Source of the DNA: Ariolimax columbianus
Lineage: Eukaryota > Mollusca > Gastropoda > Stylommatophora > Arionidae
Direction of reading: 5' to 3'
Length of the DNA: 64,000 bases
NCBI GenBank assembly: GCA_036924085.1
Contig: JAVGWX010000012.1
Span: 34,364,119 to 34,428,118, forward strand
The notes under the pieces were generated by a model that ran no database searches, was not told where the DNA came from, and saw only the letters and a program-made list of their open reading frames with translations. Both the position numbers and the translations under genes were made by a program. Positions 30,012 through 43,221 of the stretch are shown here, one piece after another; position 1 is the first letter of the stretch; each line of letters opens with the position of its first letter.

Positions 30012-31910
30012 ATGTATGTAAATATACACTCGCGAGCATACGACTACTCTAAGACAGATGAACAGAGAAGGAAAGATACAGACAGCCACATAAACTGGAA
30101 AGATATTGTCAGAGGTACAGACATTGAACAAGACGGAGAGTGTTTCAAAACACTTTTAGAACAACTAAAAGTCGAATATGTTCCATGTATGGAGGTAAAC
30201 ACCAATCATAAAAAGTGGATTACTAGATTTGTAGCTAAATGTACAAGAGCTTAAAATAAAGTATATAAAGGCAAGTAAATGAAAAGAAATATATTTAAAA
30301 TATTTGGACAAGCAAAACATAGCTCAGAAAGTAAATAAAGCAGCAAAAATACTTCGAACAAAACTTACTAATTGGGATCAAGACTGATGGTAAAAGCTTC
30401 TTTTCTAATGTTAGAAATAAACAAAGACCTAAAGACAAGGTAGGCTTTCTCATAGACAGTACAGTGACAATAAGCAGTGAAAATAGGGAGATAGCTAATC
30501 TAATAAAGCAATACTTTGGCACAGTCTACACAAAAGAAGACTCCTCCAAGATACCAGAGCCTATACATATTTTAAAATGTCAAATGGATATAGTGCGATT
30601 AAAATCATTCTGTATTACGTAGGAAATGGTTCTAAAAAGATTGGAAGGATTAAAAGTGGATAAATGTACAGATCAAGATGGTATCCATTCATCAATGCTA
30701 TTTGAAGCATAGACTAACTAGTAAAACCATTGACTATATTTTTTTCTCAATCACTTGCAAAATGGATTGTTCCAAGAGATTGGAAAGATGCAGGAGTGAT
30801 TCCCTTATTCAAAAGAGGAAAGAAATCAGATCCAGCTAATTAAGTAAGTTTAACGAGCAAAGTCTGTAAATTGTTAGAGTTAATAATAAAAGAAAACATT
30901 GTAATGCATCTAGACAGGTTAAATCTAATCAGAAATATTCAGCATGGGTTTACTAGAGGGAGATCGTGCTTAACAAATCTATTGGAGTGCATGGGGGTGA
31001 TTACTAAAATCATAGATAAGGGAGAACCAGTGGATGTTATTTATCTAGATTTTACAAAGGCTTCTGATATAGTACCTCATCAAAGATTATTTACAAAGTT
31101 AAAATCACATGGGATAGATGAGCAGGTTGCCGAATGGATTGAAAGTTGGTTAACGGCATAAATAAGGAGTACTCTGAGTGGTGTGAAGTAAAAAATGGAA
31201 CAAAATCACAGAATGAGCGAGAACAATACTAGAATGATAGATAACGAAAGGGACATAGGGGTAATAATATAGCATACAGGTAAGGTGAGTTAGCAAGTCC
31301 AGGTAGCAGTTAAAAAGTCAAATGCAACGTTAGGTATGATAAAAAAAAGAAATATTAAACATAGGAGTAATGAGGTGATTGACAAACTGTATAAAGCATT
31401 AGTTAGACCTAGATCGGAGTACTGTGTGCAGGTGTGGAGTCCTTATCGTAGAAGAGATATAAATATGCTGGAAAGGATACAAAGAAGAGCGACAAAACTG
31501 ATAGTGGGATTCCAGAATTACAGTTACGAGGAAAGACTCAGAAAAACCGGCCGTTAGTGTCTAGAAAAGAGAAGAATTAAACGTGACTTAATCTAAGTTG
31601 ATAAGATAATCACAGGAAAAGTTAAATTAGACTATAACAAGTTTTTAAAAATACAACCACCAACGAGAACAAGAGGGCACAGATACAAATTAACTAATTG
31701 GACACAGGACATTTTTTTTTATTCAGACAGTGGTGAATGCTTGGAATGCTTTGCCCCAGGAAATAGTGGAGGCAGAGACAGTTAATGCATTTAAGAATAA
31801 ATAGGATGTACATAGTTATTAGAGCAGGGTAATGCAAATGGGACTGGTTGTCTACAGACTCTGATGAGTTTTCTAAACCAATATAAAAACGTTATGTTAA
31901 GTTAAGTTAT
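30012..31910 (+). mobile_element. CR1-like LINE relic (unit 2)
   Basis: Counterpart of 8501-10401 with the same loss of the GVPQGS/FADD core. Unit-2-type changes: about 3 bases are missing near 30350 (AATACTTCGAAC for AATAGACTTCGAAA), which breaks the linker frame, and TAG replaces GAG near 30620 in ITEEM. The fingers and first palm motif remain open at 30871-31161 and the thumb at 31336-31557. Confidence 0.92.
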
Positions 31911-31920
31911 GCCGTGTCTG

Positions 31921-32099
31921 TTAGCTTACTCAGTACGTTTTATGATTGTGCTAAGTTTTTGTTTCACCGCTTCACAGTGTTCTTTGTAGGACAATGTGCG
32001 ATCCATTGTAATTCCTAGGTACTTGGGTGTATCTTTATGTTTAAGTTTATGCCCCTGCCAACTAATCTTTCAAACTCTCAAGGCTATTCTTACATCCTG
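31921..32099 (-). pseudogene. RT fragment of a further LINE family (unit 2)
   Basis: Counterpart of 10412-10590 with the same TPKYLGITMDRTLSYKEH block on the minus strand. Confidence 0.75.
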
Positions 32100-32582
32100 T
32101 TGCAGCCCGCCACTTAACGTCTTTTACAGGACGCACAAAAAATTAATCTGACATATTACGGGCATTCTACAGCAACAATAAATACAACAACAATAACAAC
32201 AACATGCTGTTATGGCTTTTGAAGTCAGGATATCGGCTATTTCATTCTTATAAACTATGCAGGAGGAATGATTTCAAGAAATGCTATCTCGGCATAGATA
32301 AAGTCACACACTAACTCTAACCATTTTCATAAAGCTGTAGAAACTGATTCACATTTCTAATCGTGTTTACTTACTCTCAACTCTGTCAAATGATATTCTC
32401 ATTAATAACTAAACCTGTACGTCGCTAAGTGTCATTGAAGAAAATGTGGCGAATACGGGAGTTGGCCACGCCACCTCATAAAAAGCTGAGGCCTAGTACA
32501 GTGAAGTCTCTAACACTTCAACCTCGACATCAATGATTGCGAAAGGGTTAACTTTTCCTTTTCATGCTCAAATCATTTACAT
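32100..32582. other. No recognisable content (unit 2)
   Basis: Counterpart of 10591-11073, including the CAA-rich patch. Nothing is recognised. Confidence 0.5.
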
Positions 32583-33123
32583 CGAATACCAGTACCAAAG
32601 AAAGAAAAAGATAGAACAGATCCAAATTGATACAGGCCTATCAGTCTACTGAGCTGTGTAGGTAAACTGATGGAGCGTATGATAAACATCAGACTGATGT
32701 GGCACCTGGAAGAAAAACACATATTAATACGAAGAGTTCAAAAGGTTTATTAGGGCCAGATACATGGCCAAATGGGAAACAGAGCATACTGGCTACACAA
32801 AAAAATGATGCCTATTACCAGTTGAACAGAAGAGAGCAGGTCGTGGTCTTCAGACTCCGCACAGGACACAACAGACTGAGGTACCATCTATTCAATAAAC
32901 TGAAGATAGGTGGTACTGACGAATGCACATGTGGTACAGGGAAAATGACCGCGGAACATCTGCTGCAAAATTGCTCGACATACGAGAACCAGAGAAAACA
33001 CATGTGGCCATCACCAGTGGCAACACTAGACAAGCTCTATGGCAGTGTCGACGGCCTCAGGATGACAGCTGCTTTCTTCGAACAAATTCAAGTTGACGTC
33101 TGCCAGCGTACGAAGAAGAAGAT
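32583..33123 (+). mobile_element. LINE-B second copy, with further deletion (unit 2)
   Basis: As 11074-12149, but about 535 bases are lost: CACATATTAAT (RT fingers, EEKHILI) is joined at 32728 directly to ACGAAGAGTTCAAAAGG (RNase H tail). The palm and VDLEKAFDK are gone. The terminal stop is changed from TGA to TGC at about 33100, so the frame reads on through the tail into the CT-rich flank. The resulting 201-codon open frame is therefore a by-product and not a new gene. Confidence 0.92.
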
Positions 33124-33207
33124 TTACCTCGAATTGTTTTTAACACCTGTAGAAATTAACAATCATCTAACAATATACATATTTATATCTCTATATCTGT
33201 TGTTCAT

Positions 33208-33249
33208 CCTCTCTCTCTTTCTCTCTCTCTCTCTCTTTCTCTCTCTCTA
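33208..33249. repeat. (CT)n microsatellite (unit 2)
   Basis: Counterpart of 12235-12276, with a shifted position of the TTT interruptions. Confidence 0.93.
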
Positions 33250-35897
33250 CTTTGGTCTTCTTATGTCTCTGTACTCTCAGCAATCAATGCTGACTACCAA
33301 CTAATGTGTGACAAATATGAACTGCTGTGATCATATAAGACATTCCAATGTACCCCGCCCACTACCAGTTAAAGGCCAACACAAAATACAGAAGGGATTG
33401 AAGCTCACGAGCAAAAACATGCATTTAGAACGTGCCAACCGTAGCGACAATCCGCCCAACAAACTGTTGATTATGTCAAGGAAAGAATGTCAGAATACAA
33501 ACACAGCCAACTTGCTGTTTACATTCATGGATACATCAAGTAATACAAATATACTGTAGTCGGGGATGCTGTGGTAGAAACTTCTCTATAAGAGGTTTAA
33601 GCTTTTATCAGATGGGGGTAGCCAGTTCCCTTCCTCGAGATCTTTGCTAACAATATCACTGATATATACATTTAATTTATTACCGCCAGGGATGAGGTAC
33701 TAGAATCTTCATTGTTCTGATACACACACAAATCCATGAACTGGTCAATACGACATGATACCGCACAATGGACAATGGTCTGTGATAGAAAAGGGCAAGT
33801 CTTCGTCATAGAATCCAGAAATTGAAACCTCTAATGAAACCAAAAACTTCAGGTTTTGTGAAAACCAATTCCTGTTCCTCTATCATTTCTCCTAACAGTA
33901 AATCTGGTACTCGTTTACAGCTAGGTTGGCTGGAACAATATGCAGCCGGAAAGAAGCAGCCACTCTACCAACGTTGTATCCTACGCTCTACATGTACATA
34001 TAGTGTGGTCTTATGTTTCCTCTAATAACATGTCTTAATGGGAATCACACTTTTTCTTCTGCTTATCTCACGGAATAATCATTCCTTCATGGTTGTATGC
34101 TTAAACATCTATCTAATTGTTCTATTGTAGGTCAATGACCAATGTTTCGTTATTATTATTGTCATGATTATCATCATCATCATGATCATCATCTTCTATC
34201 AACTTGTGTCGTTAGAAGGCGTGGAAGGGGGTGTAGTTTTATGTCGTGTGCCATCTTCGTCGCCGATGTTGTTGACATCCAGCGTTTCTTTAAACATAAC
34301 AAAGGACATAACCAAACAAATACAAAAAATATATAATTAAGAGTTATCCCATCATAAAAAATTTGCGTGAGAGGTTCTGGCTTGGGCGTCTCCCCTCTTT
34401 ATCCAGGTTACAAACCTTAGAACGAGTGAGCTATGGCCCTACACCAGAACCACATGGACGTGTACATTGGCATCTGTACACTGAAGGCGATAGGTGTTAA
34501 TTATCCACCCGACCAAATTTCTCACGCTTGTTGTCGTCCTCGTGCACGACATATGGGGAGGAACAGCTCGCGACGATTGTGACAGCAAAGCCGTGCTTAT
34601 CACAAGAGCTGAACCTTGGACCTTGACCGGCGTCGAAGTCATGGAGCGAACTAGACAAGTAACTGGCAGAAGACAACACTGGCTGCTCCTGTAGCTGTTA
34701 ATAGTAAGGTTAGAGTTAGCATATATGCTGATGCCTGTTTAAGTTAGCTCTGTTGTGGTGACAGCGACTCGAATATTGTTTTTAAAAGGAATTTAATAAT
34801 ATTCATCAAATGCAAATAAATGTTAGAAATTTCCGAAAGGTAAATTTCGTATGGTATGCTCCATTAAACGCAACCTTAACTATTATAAGTATTTGCTTTA
34901 TTTTCATGTAATTATTAAATGATTTATATTATTGTAGTGCATTTATTACATCCCTTTCTTTTGAATACATTGCCCTTTTGACGAAGTAATCATTGTCCGT
35001 GTAAATACAGTTCACTACTAGGCCGTGAAACTGTTATCTAGCTAATCGCAGATCCTGTGCTGAAAGTTGTTTATGGTTAAGTGTGCTTATATTCCGTGTG
35101 TGTTACTTTTAAATTGTTCAAGCTTGGATTTAATGATATGTAAGCAAATATATGTGGACTTCTAAGTTATAAATTGCTCTAACATACCATCTATAGATTG
35201 TTAATCTCATTGTACATATCCAAATTTTAGACCGTACATTTTTTAGAACAGGACACCCATTACCATCATTTTAATAACACTAACCATATGGAATCTTGCA
35301 TGTTTACTGCTGGCTGAATATATGTAGACATAATATTCATAATGTAGCATAAGAAATACCTAAACATTAAATTGAACCTTATTCCAGTGTGTGTTTGTTT
35401 CTTCCTTATTTCTTTATTTCACAAGACGCATAAATTGCCATATTAACAAATGTAAACAAACAGATATTAAAGTACACATTCCTAAAGCCTAGGTATTGAT
35501 AAAATTGCTCTTTGCCGTCACTCTGTGTATTTATGATATATTCGAAAACTGACACTATTAACATACACCAAATTGAAGCATGGTAGTAATACATATCTTA
35601 TTATTTTAAACATACATTTTTGTACGAATGCACATATTTCTTTACGTTTGTTCGTGCGTGTGTGTGCAACTGTGTAAAACACTACAGTATTGACAGATTT
35701 CCAAAACTACTTATTACGTACTGTTCCTACTGGCATTATAAATGCAGCTCTAGAATTGATTGCAAAACACCTTTGTTTGGTTCTGTTGTTGTTGATTCAT
35801 CCATTAAGCAAATACATACACAGTAGGCGTTTAGCTTGTTTGAAAAGGCCAGTCTTTGCAAACCGTCGAAGGGTTTGAGAGTTGATAATGCTATTGT
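33250..35897. other. 2.6 kb with no recognisable gene (unit 2)
   Basis: Counterpart of 12277-14939. One 16-base segment, including one of the two GCTCGCGAC words, is missing at about 34573. The tRNA-like relic lies at 34357-34437. Confidence 0.5.
34357..34437 (-). other. tRNA-like relic (unit 2)
   Basis: Same A-box-like ATAGCTCACTCG and TTTGTAA loop as at 13383-13463. It is degenerate. Confidence 0.33.
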
Positions 35898-35955
35898 GGT
35901 TAACATGTGGACAGTAAGATTATATGTACGAACGTAAATATTTCTGTGTGCGTGT

Positions 35956-36864
35956 TAACATGTGGATAGCAAGATACTGTGTAGAAGATTAAAGCTTGGT
36001 GTCAGTCTGTTAATATGTTGATAGGGAGAAACTATGTAGGACATTAAAGCTCTGCGTTAGACTGCTAACAAGCTTGCGGTTGGTGTGCTAACATGTGAAT
36101 AGTAAAATATCATGTAGAAGATTAAATATTGGTGTCAATCTGCTAATATGTTGATAGTGAGATACTATGTAGGACACCAAAGCTCTGCGTTAGACTGCTA
36201 ACAAGCTTGCGGTTGGTGTGCTAACATGTGAATAGTAAAATATCATGTAGAAGATTAAAGCTTGGTGTCAATCTGCTAATATGTTGATAGTGAGATACTA
36301 TGTAGGACATCAAAGCTCTGCATTAGACTGCTAACAAGCTTGCTGTTGGTGTTATAACATGTGAATTATAAAATATCATGTAGAAGATTAAAACTTGGTG
36401 TCAATCTGCTAATATGTTGATAGTGAGATACTATGTAGGACATCAAAGCTCTGCATTAGAATGCTAACAAGCTTGCTGTTGGATTTATAACATGTGAATT
36501 ATAAAATATCATGTAGAAGATTAAAACTTGGTGTCAATCTGCTAATATGTTGATAGTGAGATACTATGTAGGACACCAAAGCTCTGCGTTAGACTGCTAA
36601 CAAGCTTGCGGTTGGTGTGCTAACATGTGAATAGTAAAATATCATGTAGAAGATTAAAGCTTGGTGTCAATCTGCTAATATGTTGATAGTGAGATACTAT
36701 GTAGGACATCAAAGCTCTGCATTAGACTGCTAAAAAGCTTGCTCTTGGTGTTATATCATGTGAATTATAAAATATCATGTAGAAGATTAAAACTTGGTGT
36801 CAATCTGCTAATATGTTGATAGTGAGATACTATGTAGGACATAAAAGCTGAGTGTTAGTCTACT
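35956..36864 (+). repeat. 133-bp higher-order repeat, seven copies (unit 2)
   Basis: The TAACATG anchor sits at 35956, 36089, 36222, 36355, 36488 and 36621, with the last copy near 36754 carrying TATCATG. The copy number is the same as in unit 1, but individual copies carry different sub-variants (for example ATTAAATATTGG in copy 2). Confidence 0.95.
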
Positions 36865-37092
36865 AACATGTGGATAGTAAGATATTTTCAAGACAGTTAA
36901 TCTCCAAGTTGGTTTGCATCTGTTGATTTGTAAATAGTAAGACCTTATGTAAGAGATTAAAGCTCAGTATCTGACTCCTAACATGTGGATAGTAAGATAG
37001 TAAGTACACCATTCAATCTTAGTGTCTATCTGTTAATATGTAGATAAAGAGATAATATGTAGGACATTAAAACTCCATTTTAGTCCTCTAGC

Positions 37093-37248
37093 GTGCACAA
37101 ATTCTTTATTTCTCTTTGCGTTTAGGTCATGTTATATCTGCAAGCCAGTAATCATGATGCAGTCCATAATCTTCACCAGTACATAGTGGCTGCACCATAG
37201 CTTTTTCCTCAGCTCTGCATCCTTTGGTATCTCATTTCACTAAAACAC
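37093..37248. other. Non-satellite insert in the satellite (unit 2)
   Basis: Counterpart of 16135-16290. Nothing is recognised. Confidence 0.6.
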
Positions 37249-39696
37249 GGTGAAAGTAAAATGCTATGTAGAACACACATTTTGGTCTGTTAATTTATGG
37301 ATTGTAGGTACTACGTAAGACTGTAAAATTACATGGCGGTCTACATCTGTTGCCATGTGGATAGTAAAGTAATATGTAAGGTATCCAATCTTAGTATTGG
37401 TCAGTTATCAAATGGATTGTAAGATAATATTTAGGGTATAAAATCTTGGTGCTGGTCTGTTAATATGTGGAGGGTAAGATAATATGTAGGGTATCAAATC
37501 TCGGTTCTGGTCTGTTAACATGTGAATGGTAAGATAATATTTAGGGTAGCAAATCTTTGTGCTGGTCTGTTAACATGTGGGTGGTAAGATAATATGTAGG
37601 GTATCAAAGCTTGGTGCTGGTCTGTCGACATGTGGATGGTAAGATAGTATGTATAACAGTAAAGCTAAGTGTTCTTCTGGCATGGGAATTCAAAGATAAA
37701 ATGTAGGGCATTAAAGCACAGTGTGGATCTATTAACATGTGATTAGTAGTATAATATGTACAACATTAACGGACATGGTCAGTTTGTTGAGAGGTGGAAA
37801 GTAAGATACTATGTGGGACAGTAGAGTTTGTTATAGGTCTACTTCTTTTGTCCTGTGAATATCAAGATAATATAAAGGACATTGAACCACGGTGTCATTC
37901 TGTTTGCACTGTGATAGTCAGATAAAATAATTAAGTCTATTGCATCTCTTTTTTGGGGGAAAGGAAGATACTTTTATTTTGGCGATAAAGCTCAGTGTGG
38001 GTTTGTTAATGTATTGATAGTAAACATTTATTTAGAACATTACAGCTCGTTGTTGGTCTATTGACATGGGGACAGCAGGATGCTGTTTAGGACATTTATT
38101 CTTGGTGTCTGTTTGTTAACAAATGGAAGGTAACACACTGTATAGTACAGAAAAGCTCAGTGTTGGTCTATTAATACATGTGAACTGTAAGATATTGTGT
38201 AGGACACGTGTTCTCAGTGTTGGTCTGTTAATACATGTGAACTGTAAGACATTGTGTAGGACACGTGTTCTCTGTGTTGGTCTGTAAACATGATGATTAG
38301 TAAGATATTATGTATGACATTACAGCTCAGAGTTGAGGTTTTATCAAGGGGAAAGATAATATATACAACTTTACATCTTGGTTGTTATGCGTTAACATTT
38401 GAATATTAAGAAAATATGTAGGACATGAAAGCTCACTGTTCGTTTGCTAACAAGTGGATAGTACAATACTGTGAGGTAAAGTAATGCTAGCTGTCATTCT
38501 GTTAACACATGGATAGTAAGATACTATGTAGGACATTACTGCTCTGTGTTGGTATTTTGACCTGGGGATAGTAAGATACTATAAAGGACATTACAGATCG
38601 GTGTTGGTCTGTTAACAAGCGGAGAGTAAGATACTATGTAGGACATTACTGCTCAGTTTTGGTCTGTTTACCTGGGGGAAAAATATACTATGTAGGACAT
38701 CTATTCATGAGGTTGGTCTGTTTTCATGTGGATAGTGAGAAAATATATACAACACTATTTCTCAGTTGATGTATATTAACATGTGGATATTAAGAAAATA
38801 AGTAGGACATGAAAGTTCACTGTCTGTGTGTTAAGAAGTGGATAGTTTGATGTTATGTAGAAAAGTGAAGCTTGCTTTCATTCTTTTATAACATGTGGAT
38901 AGTAAAACAATAGGTAGGACATTAAAGATTTGTGTCAGACTGCTATCTTTGGGACAGAAAGATAAAAAGTAGGTCATTTAAGCTCTGTGTTAGTATGTTA
39001 ACTTCTGGACAGTAAGATTACATGGTTTGTAAACATGCAAACAGTTTAATGCTACATAGGACAATAAAACTCAGTGTCTGTCTGCTAACAGTTGTATAGA
39101 TAGATACTATGTACGTCATCTATGCCAAAAGCTCGGTTTTCGGCTATTGACATGCAAATTAGTAATGTACTATGTAGGACATTACAGCTTGTTGTCGGCC
39201 TGCTAAGATAGGGATAGTATGATACTTTACAGGACAATTATCTTGGTGTCCATCTGTAAATATACAGACAGTAAGATACTACATAGGACCTTAAAGCTCA
39301 GTGTTAGCCTTTATCTTTTGTCATGCTGATACTAAGATACTATGTAGGAGATTAAAAATCAGAGTTGGTCTGTTAAAGTGGCGTCAGTGAGATACTTTAT
39401 AGGACCGTCAAGCTCAGTTTAGATCTGTTAAAGTGGAGTCAGTAAGATATTATGTAGGGCACTAATGCTTTTAGGTAGGTTTCTTAACATGGGGATTGTA
39501 AGATGCTATGCAGGACAGTAAAATTAGGTGACAGTTCGTGTATGTTACTGTTGGAATACTCAGATAGTATGCTAATATGTAGACAGTAAGATGCTATGTA
39601 TCGCATTAAATCTCAGAATCGGTTGGTTATATGAGGACATTAAGATAATATATAGGACACTGAAGTTTAGTGTAATTCTGTTGACATGGTGACAGT

Positions 39697-39947
39697 TTTT
39701 TTGGTGGTTTTTTTTGAGTTCGCATTATTTCTCTAATCCCCAAGGTGGTGTACATTGTACTGTGGTTTTTATTTTGCGCCTGTCGGCCAAGTGCATCCAA
39801 CTTCAGCATGCATTTTATGTAAGGGTCTGCTTCCTCTTGCATTTTCTAAGGATTCGCTTCCCCGGGGTAACGGCGCTGTGATGGGGATTGAGCCCAGCAC
39901 CTTTTCGTTTTGAGCCGTGCCACTTAACCACTAGGCCATACCATCCT
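39697..39947 (-). mobile_element. tRNA-derived SINE (unit 2)
   Basis: Same insertion as 18684-18935, with the same 12-base duplication CATGGTGACAGT at 39685-39696 and 39948-39959 and the same A and B boxes. The A-rich end differs by a base or two. Identical position and duplication show that the SINE was present in the ancestral unit. Confidence 0.9.
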
Positions 39948-40221
39948 CATGGTGACAGTAAGATAATATGTAGGATATTAGCGAATAGTATCGGTCTGTT
40001 AACATTTAGATAGTAAGATTTTATGTAGTACATTACAGCTTGATATTAGGTCTGCTAACATTTAGAAAGAAAGATTTTATATTAGGACATTACAGCTTGG
40101 TGTTGGTCTGTTGACATGGAGACTGTAAAATGCTATGAATGACATTAAAACATGTGGATAGTACAATATCATGTAGGATAGCAAAGCTCAGAGTCGGGCT
40201 GATGACATGGGTACAGTAAGA

Positions 40222-40279
40222 TATCTTCTTCGAAGTACGCTATCAGACATCAACGTGAATTTGTTGAAGAAGAAAAAGA
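40222..40279 (-). mobile_element. LINE-B-type 3' terminus (unit 2)
   Basis: Same 5'-truncated tail insertion as 19211-19268, flanked by AGTAAGATA. Confidence 0.78.
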
Positions 40280-41496
40280 AGTAAGATAGTGTGTAGGACA
40301 TTAAAACTTACTGTCAGTTTGTCAACAAGTGGATAGTAAGATATTATTTTTAACAGTAAAGCATGGTGTCTGCCTGTTAACAGGTGGATAGTAAGATATT
40401 ATGTACGGCATTCAAGCTCTGTGTTGGCCAGTTGACTTGTGAATAGTAAGATACTCTGTAGGACATTCAAGCTATGTGTTTGCCTTTTGACATGTGGATA
40501 GTAAAATACTCTGTAGTATATTCAAGCTCTGTGTTGGCCTGTTGACATGTGGATAGTAAGATACTCTGTAGGACATTCAAGCTCTATGTTGGCTTGTTAA
40601 CATGTGGATAGTAAGATACTCTGTAGGACATTCAAGCTCTGTGTTGGCCTGTTAACATGTGGATAGTAAGATACTCTGTAGTACATTAAACCTCTGTCTT
40701 GGCCTGTTGACATGTGATTAGTAAGATACTCTGTTAGACATTCAAGCTCTGTGTTGGCCTGTTAAAATAATGGCAGTAAGAAACTATGTAGGACATCAAT
40801 GTTTTGGGTAAGTCTAACATCTGGATAGTGGATACTGTGCTTTGCATTCAATCTAGAGTTGGTTTGTTAATATATGGCTTGTAAGATCCTGTGTAAGACA
40901 TTAAAGCTCTCTGTCAGTCTGATGCCATTGGAATTGTACAATACTTTGAAGAACAATAAAACTTGTTATTGGTCTGTTAATATATAGATAGCAAATTACA
41001 ATGTAGGACTGTAAAGTTTCGAGTCAGTGAACATCTGTTTATTGGGGATAGTGCGATACTTTGTAGGACAATACCGTTTATTGTCTGTATGTTAATATTC
41101 AAATAGTAAGGTATTATATAAAAGACTGTTACCATGTGCTTAGGTAGATACTGTGTAGGACATCAAAATTTAATGCTGGTATGATAGTCTGTGGATAGTA
41201 AGATACTAAATATAGGACATTAAAACTTGATGTAGCATATTAAGATACTAGCTAGGACTGTAATGCCTAGGGTCAGTTTGTCAACATGTGGATAGTAAGA
41301 TACTATTTCAGACATTAATGCATAGTGTCGGTCTGTACATTATATAAATTGCTGAGCGATTATAGTAGTAAAACTGGGAGAGTTCAAAACATAGTTCCCT
41401 CATGTTCCAGTCTCTCTCTTATCGCCTGTGGAGTATAAAAAATAGATAGGAATAAAATACCGCTATGGAACAAAATCAAGAACCTAACCTACATTA

Positions 41497-41878
41497 GATA
41501 CAGAAATTACATACAATGAGACTAAAGCATTCATCAGGGCAACGTACAGTGCAAAATGGGAAAAACGACACCCTGGCCACATAGATGATCATTCTCCGGC
41601 TACGCACAGGTCACAAAATTCTGAGATGTCATCTGTATAACAAGTTCAAGATTGGTACTACAGACCTTCGTGCCTGTGGCACAGCCCCCATGAAGGCTGA
41701 ACATATTTTGCAGTCATGTCCACAGAATACCGACAAAAGAAGTAACATTTGGCAACAGCTAGTGTCCTTCCACGAGAAGCTGTACGGAAGCGTAGAGAGC
41801 CTTGAGTCGACTGATGACTTCGTTAGAGTCATTGAAGTTGATGTCTGAAGACGAACGAAAAAGATGAAGAAGAAATGA
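41497..41878 (+). mobile_element. LINE-A 3' end (unit 2)
   Basis: Counterpart of 20544-20925. The 87-codon terminal frame is open and differs by a few residues (RACGTAP for RVCGTAP; RSNIWQQ for RSSIWQQ). It ends TGAAGACGAACG plus GAA-rich tail. Confidence 0.88.
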
Positions 41879-41948
41879 ACCAGTCGAAGCTTCCCGTTGG
41901 ATCCACTACTGGGGAATTGCATGTTTACTTTGTGATTCGCATTATTCG

Positions 41949-42098
41949 TTTATAGGTTAAATGATATTGCGAGCTTAATATCTGAGTAGCAAAATGCCCC
42001 TTTGTCGCCATGTGCAACATTCTTTTATAGGTCTATCGATATTGCGAGCTTAATATCTGAGTAGCAACATATCCCTTTGTCGATATGTGCATTCACAA
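41949..42098 (+). repeat. 75-bp tandem duplication (unit 2)
   Basis: TTTATAGG at 41949 and 42024, the same arrangement as at 20996-21145. Confidence 0.85.
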
Positions 42099-42462
42099 GC
42101 AAAAACAACTAGTATTCTCTGTATAAGCAACATATGCCCTCTAGCCCACTGTATGGGCGGCGTACTACAGTAAACCTCCCGAATGATTCTGGATCTTTGG
42201 GTATGGCAATGACAAGAATAGCACCACTGCCCTACATAGAGCATGTCATAAGAGGCAACTAACTGTGTGACATGGCACAACACCGGCCATGCTTAGTTGG
42301 TTTATTTAGAGCAGCATAGATGGCGCCTAACAGACTGCGGGTCAAGTTGGTCTAGTGTTTCAGTCTTTTAAGATGGACTCGCTGATCTATTAACCAAACT
42401 TCTTGGCCCTTTTCTTAACACAGCGGAGTAATAAGCTGCTCCACCTAACACGCTAAGCAGGA
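42099..42462. other. Unassigned, right edge of unit 2
   Basis: Counterpart of 21146-21509, including the CATGTCATAAGAGGC motif near 42243. Nothing else is recognised. Confidence 0.4.
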
Positions 42463-42852
42463 AATCCTCATCACTCCTTTATACAGCTCACACCACAGCT
42501 GAGACCTCCACATGGTCATCTTCCCTTGTAGAATTACAGGTCTACTAAGACTACGATTAAAGTAAACACAGAATCTTACACATAATATTTCTTTTGTTGC
42601 AGATTCTGCACTTTACACTATACGAAATAGAAGACCTCACCACTAATGGAGTCTCCCGCGGAACACCTAGCTGAGACATTTCGATTCTACTCCGTCTACC
42701 TCCACGCTGCCCGAGACTCATCAACCGTTGCCGTGGACGATCAACACGAAAGACAATAGTTGAGTATGAGGATTACCTGACTTGACTTAAAACACAAGGC
42801 AACGATTCTAGCTGGCCATCTTTCTTCTATGCACATCCCCAATGACATCAGA
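42463..42852. other. No recognisable gene (unit 3 left edge)
   Basis: Counterpart of 1-390. The short frame seen at 184 in unit 1 is closed by a TAG near 42758. Confidence 0.5.
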
Positions 42853-43010
42853 ACACATTTTGCAGTCCTGCCCATCGTATACCGACAAGAAGTAGCAATT
42901 GGTAACAACCAGTGTCCTTCCACGAGTAGCTGTACAGAAGTTCTCGGATTCTAAAGTCAACTGCTGCCTTCGTTAAGTAATTGAATTCGAGGTCTGAAGA
43001 CGAACAAGGA
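42853..43010 (+). mobile_element. LINE-A 3' end relic (unit 3)
   Basis: Counterpart of 391-550, two bases shorter near 42976. Confidence 0.7.
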
Positions 43011-43221
43011 AGATCTCTTTTCTTGACATTTTTCGCGCCAGCCGAAGCACATCAGTACAAGTACAGTCAACCTCCATTACGATGACTTCAGCAAAAAGCT
43101 TTGCATGATCTTGCAGTAGGAGTTTATGTAAAAGTTTACTTGCATGATGAGGTTGCTATCCTCATGCATAACTCTCTTTAGTCACGCCTTTAATACATGC
43201 ATGGAGTTCAATCAATCAAAT

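Larger units (their letters stand above)
35898..41338 (+). repeat. Satellite field of 55-bp monomers (unit 2)
   Basis: Same 55-bp monomer field as in unit 1, with the SINE and LINE tail at the same places. It has one extra monomer at about 37568-37622 (CATGTGGGTGGTAAGATAAT type) and one fewer in the homogeneous block near 40546-40760. Monomer number therefore changed after the 21-kb duplication. Confidence 0.95.
21510..42462. repeat. Macrosatellite unit 2 (about 21.0 kb)
   Basis: This is a head-to-tail copy of unit 1 in the same orientation. It is shorter mainly because about 535 bases are missing inside the plus-strand LINE-B relic (junction near 32728) and 16 bases are missing near 34573, where units 1 and 3 carry a short direct repeat. 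It has one extra 55-bp satellite monomer at about 37568-37622. Diagnostic single-base variants (for example GTGGGTCATGG near 26080, and AACTAGGCAG near 28222 with 3 bases missing) recur in the right part of unit 3 but not in unit 1. Confidence 0.95.
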
